DNA of 64,000 nucleotides from Rapana venosa (taxonomy: Eukaryota > Mollusca > Gastropoda > Neogastropoda > Muricidae): the NCBI GenBank assembly GCA_028751875.1, contig CM054156.1, forward strand, positions 56,072,061 to 56,136,060, in the 5' to 3' direction. The notes beneath the pieces are model-generated. The model did no database searches, was not told where the DNA came from, and saw only the letters and a program-made list of their open reading frames with translations. Positions 9,934-17,999 of the stretch are shown here, in pieces. Numbering within the stretch: position 1 is the stretch's first letter; every line of letters starts with the position of its first letter. Position numbers and translations under genes: made by a program.

Positions 9934-9935
<2 letters not shown>
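9560..9935. other. Unassigned sequence with a GACA-rich tract
   Basis: A (GACA)n/(GAGA)n tract lies at about 9700-9762. The remainder is AT-rich with a TATA run near 9866. No gene recognised. Confidence 0.6.

Positions 9936-10022
<87 letters not shown>
9936..10022. repeat. Long perfect (TG)n microsatellite
   Basis: About 43 uninterrupted TG dinucleotides, ending in GCGTGCGTGC. The His/Thr and Cys/Val open frames over it are artefacts. Confidence 0.98.
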
Positions 10023-10025
<3 letters not shown>

Positions 10026-10588
10026 CGTGCGTGCTGGTGCATGCGTAGGGGTTTTTTGTGAGAGTGTGTATGTATGTGTGTGTGTGCATGCGCACATGCG
10101 ACCATGATTGCCTGTTTTATGCATGTATCCATAATTTATGTGGATGAAAAAGTAAAAGTGGGGGAATGGTTGCCTGGGTCTGTGATGCTGATTTATTGCA
10201 CTATGTTATGTTTACTTGTGGATTGTTTTTAGCTATGCTTGCTTGTAACCCACATGAATCTTTCGCCCTTTTGAGATAGTAAATATTTCTTATTCGTTAA
10301 AGGCCTGGGGGGAGGGGGGATAATATAAAAGCCATTATGATGCAAACTTCAGTACTCCCTCTCTCTGTAACATAAAAGCAGGAACACAAGCCCACACTCA
10401 CACCCACAAACACACCCATACCTACCACTGACCCACACACACTCACATGCCCATGCATGTGAATGTTTACATCTAATGACCCATATATTGACTGCACTCA
10501 TGGCAATGACAATCGGGGAAGTATATCAGAGACATGAGAGGTGGGTGTTTGTGTGGTGTGTGTGTGTGTGTGTGCGCGCGCGCCCGCA
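10023..10588. other. Unassigned sequence with short CA and TG tracts
   Basis: CA-rich text at about 10385-10445 and a (TG)n run at 10553-10576 followed by GCGCGCGCGC. No gene recognised. Confidence 0.5.
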
Positions 10589-10589
10589 C

Positions 10590-10994
10590 ACATGCGTGTT
10601 GTATACCACTTAAGTCACAGTAGATTTCTCTGCATAAAATTTGGGCTGCTCTCCCACGGAAAGCACATTGCCACAAGAGCAGCGCCACCCATCTTTTTTT
10701 CTTTTTGCAGGTATGTCTTTCCCTATCAGAGTGGTTTTATTCTAAAAAAAATTTGCCAGGGACAACTCCCTTATTGCAGCGAGTTCTTTTACGTGCTCTA
10801 GATAATTATGTGTAACACACAGGACCTCAGTTTATCGTCTCATTTCGAAAGACTATCACCCAGGCCACCACTCACGGTCTAGAGGATAGGGTAAAAGTTT
10901 CTGGCCCAAACGGGGATTGAACCACCACACACTTCGAACTCAGGCTTTTTTCGCTTTCTAGGCATGTGCTTTACCTCTAGACCATTGATCCACC
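10590..10994 (-). mobile_element. tRNA-derived SINE, nearly full length
   Basis: On the minus strand the A box TGGTCTAGAGG (10974-10984) and B box GGTTCAATCCCC (10912-10923) sit at tRNA-like spacing. They are followed by a conserved-looking core (GATAAACTGAGGTCC, ACGTAAAAGAACTC), then GATGGGTGGCGCTGCTC and GGGAGAGCAGCCCAAATTTT near the 3' end. This arrangement of tRNA head plus central domain is typical of mollusc SINEs; I cannot name the family with certainty. Its core loosely resembles the bodies at 6275, 8325 and 8750. Confidence 0.75.
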
Positions 10995-11045
10995 TCTGTG
11001 TGTGTGGGAAGGGGGGGGGGGGGGTATTTGTGGGTGCGTCCATGC

Positions 11046-11048
<3 letters not shown>

Positions 11049-11098
<50 letters not shown>
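11049..11098. repeat. (TG)n microsatellite
   Basis: Uninterrupted TG run immediately 5' of the SINE head, flanked by GCGTGCGTG on both sides and by a poly-G run at about 11010-11023. Confidence 0.95.
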
Positions 11099-11102
<4 letters not shown>

Positions 11103-11289
11103 CGTGTGTGCGTGTATATGTATAGAGAGAGAGAGATGTGTGTGTGCGCACGGGATAAGAGTATGAGGAAACTCCTGATATGACTCAACTGAAAAAGGGG
11201 TTCAGCCCTGGCAGGGTGAGACAACTGTACATTATGTCCCACGATTCGGAAAATAGCATGTTGCCTCCCCTGTTGCTTTTGGCCCTGCT

Positions 11290-11317
11290 GGTGTGTGTGT
11301 GTGTGTGTGTGTGTGTA
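11290..11317. repeat. (TG)n microsatellite
   Basis: Perfect TG run of about 14 units. Confidence 0.95.
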
Positions 11318-11358
11318 ATGGCAGCAGATTAGGTACAGTGAGTATGCCTGAAAAAATA

Positions 11359-11481
11359 ATCAATGTAGAGATAATAAAAGTGTGAGTGACTATGTCATTG
11401 GTGATAATGGATTAATATGGAAATAAAAATCAATGTTAGAGAAAATAAAAGTGTTAGTGACTATGTCATTGGTGATACTGA
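11359..11481. repeat. 70 bp-period tandem duplication
   Basis: ATCAATGTAGAGATAATAAA at 11359 is repeated as ATCAATGTTAGAGAAAATAA at 11429. Both are followed by AGTGACTATGTCATTGGTGA, giving a period of 70 bp. Confidence 0.85.
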
Positions 11482-11595
11482 ATTGATGCCTAAAGTCTCT
11501 AGTGTTGAGGTATGTGCTTTTGATCCTTTATTGTCAGACTATTTGTGACTCTCCTCATGCTTAAGTACACCAGTTACTGAAAGCCCATCTCATCA

Positions 11596-12287
11596 TCAAT
11601 GCCTTTGTGCCTTATTGGCACGTAGGGCAGCAACAAATGTTCTCCACTCCTGTCTGTCCTGGGCCAGCTTCCGAATGGTTCCCCAGGTATGTTGGAAGGT
11701 CTTCAGCTCTGTTTCGACAGTCCGACGCCAAGTGTTCTTGGGTCGTCCTCGTTTGCGTTTTCCCTCTGGTGTCCAGTGGAGGACTGTTCGGGCGATGTTT
11801 CCCTGTTCCCGACGGCAGATATGCCCTATCCATCCCCATCGCCTATGCATGATGATAGTGTCCATGCTTTCCTGGTTGCAACGGGCAAAAAGTTCATGGT
11901 TGGAGATGGTCTCAGGCCAGAAGATGCGCAAGATTCTTCTGAGATTCTTCGTGTGGAATGTGGATAGTTTGTCGAGGTCACTCTCAGTCATCCTTCAGCA
12001 CTCCGAGCAGTACAAAAGGGTGGAAAGTACATAGCTTTGGTATAGTCTTAGTTTGGTCCTGGTGCTGTACTGGACGATTTTCACACATTGTTCAGATTTC
12101 TATAAGCATTTCTTGCTTTGCTAATCCGGTTCTTGATGTCGCTGCCTGCTCCGCGTCATGCCTAACAGTGCTCCCGAGGTACGTAAACTCTTCAGTTGTT
12201 GGTAAATCTTCTCCGTTCACTGTGACCGGTGAGGGGTTCTGAACGTTTAGTGTCATCATTTCTGTCTTCTTCTGACTGATTTTCATA
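11596..12287 (-). pseudogene. RTE-like ORF, C-terminal region
   Basis: The frame resumes on the far side of the nested insertion with KISQKKTEMMTLNV, followed by EEFTYLGSTVRHD, then shifts and continues as the 131-codon frame 11991-11596. That frame includes LRRILRIFWPETISN, RRWGWIGHICRRE, LHWTPEGKRKRGRPKNTW and LAQDRQEWRTFVAAL. This C-terminal block is characteristic of this LINE group; its role is poorly defined. The stop is followed within a few bases by the 3' tail. Confidence 0.8.
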
Positions 12288-12650
12288 TGCCTGTGAAGAA
12301 TTCTCCGGATCTTTTGGCCAGAGAAGATCTCCAATGAAGACCTACTACGGAGATGCAGGCAAGAAGACATGGGAACCATCATCACCAGACGACGGTGGAA
12401 GTGGATTGGGCACACCCTCTGAAGAGACCCGCAGTCAATCACAAGAACAGCATTGCACTGGACCCCAGAAGGAAGGAGAAAGAAAGGAAGACCAAAAGCA
12501 ACGTGGAGGAGAACTGTAGAAAGTGAGATGAAGGCCATGCAGCACTCTTGGGGATCAGTGACTAGGTTGGCCCAGGATAGGCAGGAGTGGAAGCGCTTTG
12601 TTGCTGCCCTACACACCGCTGGGTGTAATGGCTAATGATGATGATGATTG
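12288..12650 (+). mobile_element. Nested 5'-truncated RTE-like 3' end
   Basis: The plus strand reads RILRIFWPEKISNEDLLRRC, RRRWKWIGH, LHWTPEGRRKKGRPKATW and LAQDRQEWKRFVAALH, with two in-frame stops. It ends in TGATGATGATGAT at about 12637-12650, the element's 3' tail. It is homologous to 11590-11960 but in the opposite orientation and not identical, so it is a separate copy that landed inside the minus-strand element. At the junction the host has lost a few codons and no clear target-site duplication is visible. Confidence 0.85.
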
Positions 12651-12654
12651 CTGT

Positions 12655-13545
12655 GCGAAAGTGCTGAGACGGGATGTCTTCTCTTGAATGTGATGGTGGG
12701 TATGTGAGAGCAGTGCCAGATCGTCGGCAAAATCTAGGTCTTCAAGCGTTGAGAAGGGGGTCCATCTGATGCCCCGTGACTGGTCAGCTGTTGTCTGTCT
12801 CATCACCCAATCAATTGTCAGGTTGAAGAGTAGTGCTGACAAGAGGCAGCTTTGTCCGACGCCGGTTTGTACACTGAAACTGGTTTTGATGTTTCCTACT
12901 CTGCATGTGAAGTTGTTGTAGAAGCTCTTAATGACTTGGATAATCTCCTGTGGAATTCCATATGCTCGGAGTATGCGCCATACACTTTCTCGATGAATGC
13001 TGTCAAAGGCTTTTTCAAAATCTACGAAGTTGATATACAGCTGTCTCTGCCATTCCGTGCACTGTTCGATGATGTTGCGCAGGGTGAAGATCTGGTCTAT
13101 GCATCTTCTTCCTGGTCGAAAACCTGCCTGTTCCTTTCTGAGTTGTTGGTCCACTGCCTCTGAGATTCATCCGATGATGATCTTTGCCAGAATCTTGCTG
13201 GGAACAGATAGCAGAGTGATTCCTCTCCAGTTGTTACAATTGTTCAGGGCTCCTTTCTTTGGAATCTTCACGATGACTCCTTCTGTCCAATCTGCTGATA
13301 GCTGTTTCTTCTCCCATATAGCTGCAAAGAGTGGCTGTAGAACTTAAGATGCAAACTCTGGATCTGCCTTGAACAGTTCTGCGTTGAGGTTGTCCTGGCC
13401 AGGGGCTTTTCCATTCTTGAGAGAGCTGATTGCTGCTATAATCTCTTCCTTCTCTGGTGGTGTGCTGTTCACATTGAGATTGGCATCAGGATCTTGTACA
13501 TCTGCCTCTTCAGGTGGTGGTGGTCTGTTGAGAACTTCGCTGAAA
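12655..13545 (-). pseudogene. RTE-like reverse transcriptase core
   Basis: A single frame runs from 13545 to about 12655 with two internal stops (near 13345 and 13165). In order it carries NGKAPGQDNLNAELFKAD, IPKKGALNNCNNWRGITLLS, QAGFRPGRRCIDQI, motif A as FVDFEKAFDS, a motif B variant GVGQSCLLS (usually RQGC, here the R and G are replaced), and an intact catalytic box LDFADDLALL. The frame breaks where the nested insertion starts at 12650. The product would have primed and copied element RNA at a nicked target. Stops and the odd motif B mark it as dead. Confidence 0.85.
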
Positions 13546-13546
13546 T

Positions 13547-13554
13547 GTTATTAT

Positions 13555-13600
<46 letters not shown>

Positions 13601-14500
13601 GGAACTTATATAGCGCTATATCTTGCAAAGACAAATCAAAGGGCATGCATTCAACCTAATCTTACACAGTCATGCAATCAATGATAAATAATCAATAGTT
13701 TAAACAAACAGATATTTACAAACATGGTGCGCTGCAGACAAAAATCTATGAAATAAAATGTAATTAGTCAAATGTTTTTCAAAAGCACACACACACTCAC
13801 ACAGGTCGTATACTTTAGCAGGGTGATAGGGCATGGGTTAGTGAAGATGGGATAGCTCTGATATGAAACAGGAGGGGGGGGGGGATCTTAGGTTTGAAAT
13901 AAATGTCTTGAGGCTGGATTTAAAAGTGTCATAACTAGGTTTCTGGCGAAGAGAGAGAGGGAGCTCATTCCAGGTCAATGGACCCGAAATAGAGAAAGAG
14001 CGGCGGCCAACAGTGGATTGGTTGAATCTAGGTATTCGTAGGCACAAGGTATCTGCAGTAGAGCGGAGGGAACGTGAAGGAGTGTACAGGTTAAGACATT
14101 CACAGAGGTAGGAGGGTGCAGTTTTGTTGAGGCATTTGTAACAGAGGGTACTGATCTTATAATCTACTCTCAGTGGCACAGGCAGCCAGTGGAGAGATTG
14201 CAAGAGAGGGGTAATGTGCTCAGATTTTTTCTTTCTGAGAACTAGTCGAGCTGCAGAGTTTTGTATACGTTGAAGGGAGTGGATAGATGATGCTGGAAGA
14301 CCACACAAAAGAGAATTGCAATAGTCCAGACGTGAAAGAATGAGAGAAGTGACAAGTTTGGCTGTTGCATCGGTGGACAGGTACTTTCGAATTGCACTAA
14401 TACGCCGTAATTGATAGTAGCACGATTGACAGGTCTGGGTGATGAATTTTTTCATAGAGAGTGTGCTGTCGATAACGACACCTAGATACTTCACAGCAGT
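13547..14500 (-). mobile_element. CR1-like LINE, 5'-truncated 3' end
   Basis: The left end is a (TTA/AAT)n tail (13547-13598), then the same 3' UTR as at 641-880. It carries the RT C-terminal coding part at 14509-13838. It separates the two halves of the RTE-like element, so it inserted there after, or at the same site as, their rearrangement. Its coding part is intact in one frame, so it is younger or better preserved than the copy at 627-4085. Confidence 0.85.
13838..14500 (-). pseudogene. CR1-like ORF2 C-terminal fragment
   Basis: This ~220-codon open frame begins with the AVKYLGVVIDSTLSM segment, continues through SRLDYCNSLLCGLP, AARLVLRKK, ITPLLQSLHWLPVPLRVDYK and CLNLYTPSRSLRS, and ends at the normal C-terminus after SFISELSHLH-like text. 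The upstream RT core is missing (the 5' truncation is at about 14500), so it is non-functional. It is the best reference in this window for the C-terminus of the family. Confidence 0.85.
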
Positions 14501-14559
14501 TCTGCCCATCTTGCATCTTGTTTTGCTTCTGTGGTAAGTATTTGGCCTTGTTTATCTAG

Positions 14560-15193
14560 TTTTCTAGAAGAAAACAAAGATACATTTTATGAACAGTTAC
14601 AGGCTGAAATGGAAAACACACCAAACCATGACATGAGGATAGTGATAAGTGACCTAAATGCAAAAGTCGGAAAAGACAACACAAACCAAGAAAGAGCCAT
14701 GGGAAAAGAAGGATGTGGCAGCATAAATGACAACGGAGAAAGATTGGTGGAATTCTGCATTACAAACAACCTGGCCATTGGAGGGACATTATTTGCACAC
14801 CCTGAGATCCACAAGCTTACCTGGTGTTCCCCCAATGGAAGAGACAAAAACCAGACCGACCACCTGATGATCCATGGGACATGGAGGAGATCGCTCCTAG
14901 ATGTAAAAGTAAGGAGAGGAGCCGATGTTGGCAGTGATCACCACCTTGTCACTGCAACCCTTAAAGTGAAGCTGAGAAAAAATGGATCTGGGAAACCAAG
15001 ACAACAACATTTTGATGTGGAAAAGCTGCGTAACACCAAAGTAAAGAGTGCTTTCACCCTCCAGCTCAAAAACAAGTTCCAAGCACTGGTGGATACTGAA
15101 AACTACACACCTCTGGACACGACTAATATAAACACCATGTGGAAACAAGTCAGGACAGCCTACACACAAGCCAGTGAAACGTGCTTAGGATAG
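14560..15193 (+). pseudogene. RTE-like apurinic-type endonuclease domain, partial
   Basis: In the 220-codon frame starting at 14531, the LINE-like part begins near EENKDTFYEQLQ. It shows ISDLNAKVG (residues 39-47), where the usual GDLNA glycine is serine; NDNGERLVEFC (66-76); HKLTWCSPNGR (94-104); the catalytic-type NQTDHLMI (107-114); and GADVGSDHHLV (130-140). The SDHH pair is typical of the end of this nuclease fold. The N-terminal catalytic residues are missing through truncation, and a stop follows at about 15191. The enzyme nicks target DNA. Proteins of this type are often annotated as craniofacial development protein 2-like. Confidence 0.8.
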
Positions 15194-15500
15194 AGACAGA
15201 GGAAGAGAAAAAGGTGGATTACAGCAGACACCTGGCAAGCCATCGAGAACAGGAGAACTGAAGAAGAAAATCTTAGAGACAAAGTCAGAGCGGATGAGAG
15301 AGAGGTACAAACAACAGTACAGAGAAGCAAACCAAACTGTAAAGAGAATGACAAGAACAGACAAGTGTACCTACATGGATGATATTGCAAGACAAGCAGA
15401 GGAGGCCGCAGCAAAGGGAGAGCAAGGACAGGTGTATAAGATTACCAAGACTGTCAGTGGCAAGTACCGGGGCAATACCGAAACACAGAAAGCCCATCTG
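15194..15500 (+). pseudogene. RTE-like linker between endonuclease and RT
   Basis: After the stop near 15191 the text continues in frame-shifted pieces: RWITADTWQAIENRR, then ERYKQQYREANQTVKRMTRT and DIARQAEEAAAKGEQGQVYK. These charged helical segments normally join the nuclease to the RT. Homology fades around 15500. Confidence 0.65.
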
Positions 15501-16011
15501 ATGCTGCTGTACAGAAAACAACACAGCAAAACACTGTTTGAGGTAAAGAGAAATTGTGTGAGGATAGAACCTTGCCCTCCCCCTACCCCATGTGAATGAT
15601 GAAGATTTCTTATTGTTGAATAATCTGGCTGACTCAGATTGTAACATCATTGGCATGTGTAATGCAATAAAGAAAGTAATTTTTTACACTTGTGATAGAC
15701 ATGGTCTGGGTATGATTAAAAAAAAACATATCAGAAGGACATGTGACAAAAGCACATGAAACAGTTAAGAATAAGTACCCCCAGCATGACCATACATATA
15801 AACTCAGTACAGAAAAATATAACAAATAAAAGCAGCCCTGCTTCTAATAACAATAGAAATAATGAAAATAGCTTGTAGACAATGCAAAGATGCTGTGAGA
15901 AAATCTGAAAATATACAAAAAAAGACTGGGTTGATAGCTTAAAGACAATGGAATCCCATGGTCCCATAACAATTATAAATAGAAAAAAAATCAAATTAAA
16001 GTATGTAACAT

Positions 16012-16012
<1 letters not shown>
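15501..16012. other. Unassigned AT-rich sequence
   Basis: No gene or repeat recognised. Short open frames on the minus strand are hydrophobic but show no domain. Confidence 0.4.
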
Positions 16013-16061
<49 letters not shown>

Positions 16062-16064
16062 GTG

Positions 16065-16095
<31 letters not shown>

Positions 16096-16096
16096 G
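16013..16096. repeat. (TG)n microsatellite with central interruption
   Basis: Two TG runs separated by TTGTGTTTTG near 16060. Confidence 0.95.
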
Positions 16097-16235
16097 TATT
16101 TGGCCCAAGAGATCTGGTAACATGTTTAGGTTATGGTGGAAAAGTCTTGAAAGTTGTTAATATCATAGTTTTAAATATTTAGGAATTTACTTTAGTAAGA
16201 GTTGCAGTTTTGCAAAATGCACAAAAAAGTGCTTA

Positions 16236-16391
16236 AGAGATAGGGAAAAGGGGCATTCAAGCTCCTTTGCCGATAATTTTACCAAACCTCTGCAACTTTG
16301 AGCCGATTCGGCTGCGCCTCATCGACTCAAAACTTGCGGCGTTTTAGTTAAAACTAGGCAACAATCTTGAATGCCCCTTTTCCCTATCTCT
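16236..16391. mobile_element. 156 bp fold-back (MITE-like) terminus, left
   Basis: Begins AGAGATAGGGAAAAGGGGCA and ends with its reverse complement, TGCCCCTTTTCCCTATCTCT. The interior is an imperfect palindrome (TTTGAGCCGAT ... ATCGACTCAAAA). It forms the outermost part of the large inverted repeat. Either the big element's own terminus is internally palindromic, or a MITE occupies the same place in both arms. Confidence 0.8.
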
Positions 16392-17089
16392 CTACTAAAA
16401 CTGAAAGTAATACTAATTTATTTTTGATGGGTAAAACTATAAAATTATGGGAATTTATGCTATACTGGTCCACAGAAAAAAGAGTTGAAGAGGGAGAAAG
16501 AAATGGGGTAGGAGACACACACCTCGCCCGCTGTTTGAATGGCACACAGCACGTCAATACCCTTTGACAACTGAATAACGGAGATTTCAATAGGTAGCCT
16601 AGGGTGTTTCCCGCCCCCCCCCCCCCCCCGTAAGACATATCTAGACATGTTACTTACCTTTCCCCAATCACAAGACTAGATAGAATCAGCTGATTAGTAA
16701 CAGTGACGACATTTCCACTCAGAACTCTATGTTGTTAGCAACCGAGCCTTGTCATTTCCCAGTGTGAAGCAGTGCAGTGAAGACCTGCGAGCTTTTCATT
16801 AAAAAAAGTGTTTGAATTTATCTTACCTGTACCTTGCTTAGTTTGTTAGGTAATGTCAGATATTTCGTCAGAATCAGAACAACCTCTCACCCTACCTAAA
16901 ACACAGGATCTGCGAGCTTCTCAATGAAGATTATGCATAACTGCTCAGGTGCTGTGCCACTAACAAAAATGAAGTGGTTCTAAAAATAGAAACGGTTACG
17001 CGTAACTGGTGGATCTGTCTGACTGCACCATGACATATAACGTTTTTCACCTGCTTTCAATGCCTGCTTCGTCGCCTAGCTTCACTTCA
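16236..17089 (+). repeat. Left terminal inverted repeat arm
   Basis: Reverse complement of 18000-18841 through almost its whole length. Landmarks are ATACTGGTCCACAG, GACAACTGAATAACGGAGAT, CAATCACAAGACTAGATAG, TTACCTGTACCTTGC and CACCTGCTTTCAATGCCTGC. A C-run at about 16612-16629 is much longer than its partner in the right arm. The 66-codon open frame at 16367-16567 is mirrored in the right arm. Confidence 0.9.
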
Positions 17090-17134
17090 CCCTGTAAACA
17101 GCCTGCACTGTTAAAAAAAATAAGCTATTGGGTT
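17090..17134. other. Short spacer between left TIR and ATPase stop
   Basis: CTGTAAACAGCCTGCACTG then an A-run. No polyadenylation signal is evident on the minus strand in this short interval. Confidence 0.4.
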
Positions 17135-17425
17135 TTACACTACACAGTATTTAGTCCGCTGGTCTGTTTTGAGTATTAGTTTACTATGCTTTGAGCTTCT
17201 CAGTTTTAGTTTTATTCTTTCTCTTTCTTGTCCATCTGTAATAACATCATTCTCCCAAAGGCAATTATTAAACCCATCTCTGTCTTTCATGTGAAAAATT
17301 ACAACCACTTTGATTTGTTCACGGTAATCTTTTAATATGCTATTATATTTTTGTGTCAGCAACCAAACAGATATTTGTGCATGTCTCCCTGAAAGCAAGC
17401 TTAGACAAACTTTCCTTTTTTTAAA
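17135..17425 (-). pseudogene. A32/FtsK-HerA-like packaging ATPase, C-terminal part (cut by gap)
   Basis: An open frame enters from the N gap and ends at a stop at 17135, 46 bp inside the left arm. It reads SLLSGRHAQISVWLLTQKYN, then KDYREQIKVVVIFHMKDRD, WENDVITDGQERERI, and SKHSKLILKTDQ near the end. The GRH-x-ISVW-x-LTQ segment matches what I know of A32-like HerA/FtsK ATPases: a strand ending in a sensor glutamine, after the Walker B motif. Such ATPases pump DNA into capsids in virus-like elements. The Walker A and B motifs would lie in the gap. About 96 codons are visible, with no break in the visible part. It could instead be a relic. The family is recalled, not searched. Confidence 0.6.
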
Positions 17426-17925
17426 NNNNNNNNNNNNNNNNNNNNNNNNNNNNNNNNNNNNNNNNNNNNNNNNNNNNNNNNNNNNNNNNNNNNNNNNNNN
17501 NNNNNNNNNNNNNNNNNNNNNNNNNNNNNNNNNNNNNNNNNNNNNNNNNNNNNNNNNNNNNNNNNNNNNNNNNNNNNNNNNNNNNNNNNNNNNNNNNNNN
17601 NNNNNNNNNNNNNNNNNNNNNNNNNNNNNNNNNNNNNNNNNNNNNNNNNNNNNNNNNNNNNNNNNNNNNNNNNNNNNNNNNNNNNNNNNNNNNNNNNNNN
17701 NNNNNNNNNNNNNNNNNNNNNNNNNNNNNNNNNNNNNNNNNNNNNNNNNNNNNNNNNNNNNNNNNNNNNNNNNNNNNNNNNNNNNNNNNNNNNNNNNNNN
17801 NNNNNNNNNNNNNNNNNNNNNNNNNNNNNNNNNNNNNNNNNNNNNNNNNNNNNNNNNNNNNNNNNNNNNNNNNNNNNNNNNNNNNNNNNNNNNNNNNNNN
17901 NNNNNNNNNNNNNNNNNNNNNNNNN
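17426..17925. other. Assembly gap, exactly 500 N
   Basis: The length equals the second gap at 46391-46890, so it is a placeholder and not an estimate. Open frames drawn across it are meaningless. Confidence 0.98.
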
Positions 17926-17999
17926 GCCAAAAATAGAATCATTGAGGTTGACTAGTCAAGCTCACAAACTTCAATGAATGACTGAATTAACAAATTTAA
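17926..17999. other. Inner flank of the right TIR arm
   Basis: Contains a perfect 12 bp palindrome TTGACTAGTCAA at about 17947-17958. No coding signal in this short piece. Confidence 0.5.

Larger units (their letters stand above)
11590..13545 (-). mobile_element. RTE-like LINE, 3' (reverse transcriptase) half
   Basis: Minus-strand text runs from a pre-RT segment (LNRPPPPEEADVQ) through RT motifs to a C-terminal RRWGWIGH...GRPKNTWRRTVE region and a short TGATGATGAG tail near 11590. It is interrupted by a 5'-truncated relative in the opposite orientation at 12288-12650. The matching 5' half (endonuclease) is at 14540-15500 on the plus strand, so the element is inverted internally. The RTE-group assignment rests on the EN and RT phrases and the short microsatellite tail; the precise clade is uncertain. 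Confidence 0.8.
14540..15500 (+). mobile_element. RTE-like LINE, inverted 5' (endonuclease) half
   Basis: Starts within the endonuclease domain and ends in the region just before the RT (ITKTVSGKYRGNTETQ). The minus-strand half at 11590-13545 picks up only slightly further along the protein (LNRPPPPEEADVQ). The two therefore look like complementary parts of one ~3 kb element, with the 5' part flipped. The first part of the nuclease is missing. Confidence 0.75.

Noticed and set aside
9844..10132. His/Thr and Cys/Val repeat frames
   Set aside because: They are translations of (TG)n/(CA)n.
11607..12242. Several plus-strand frames of about 80-140 codons
   Set aside because: They are antisense shadows of the RTE-like C-terminal region.
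17337..17942. Open frames of about 170-200 codons on both strands
   Set aside because: They are made almost entirely of N.
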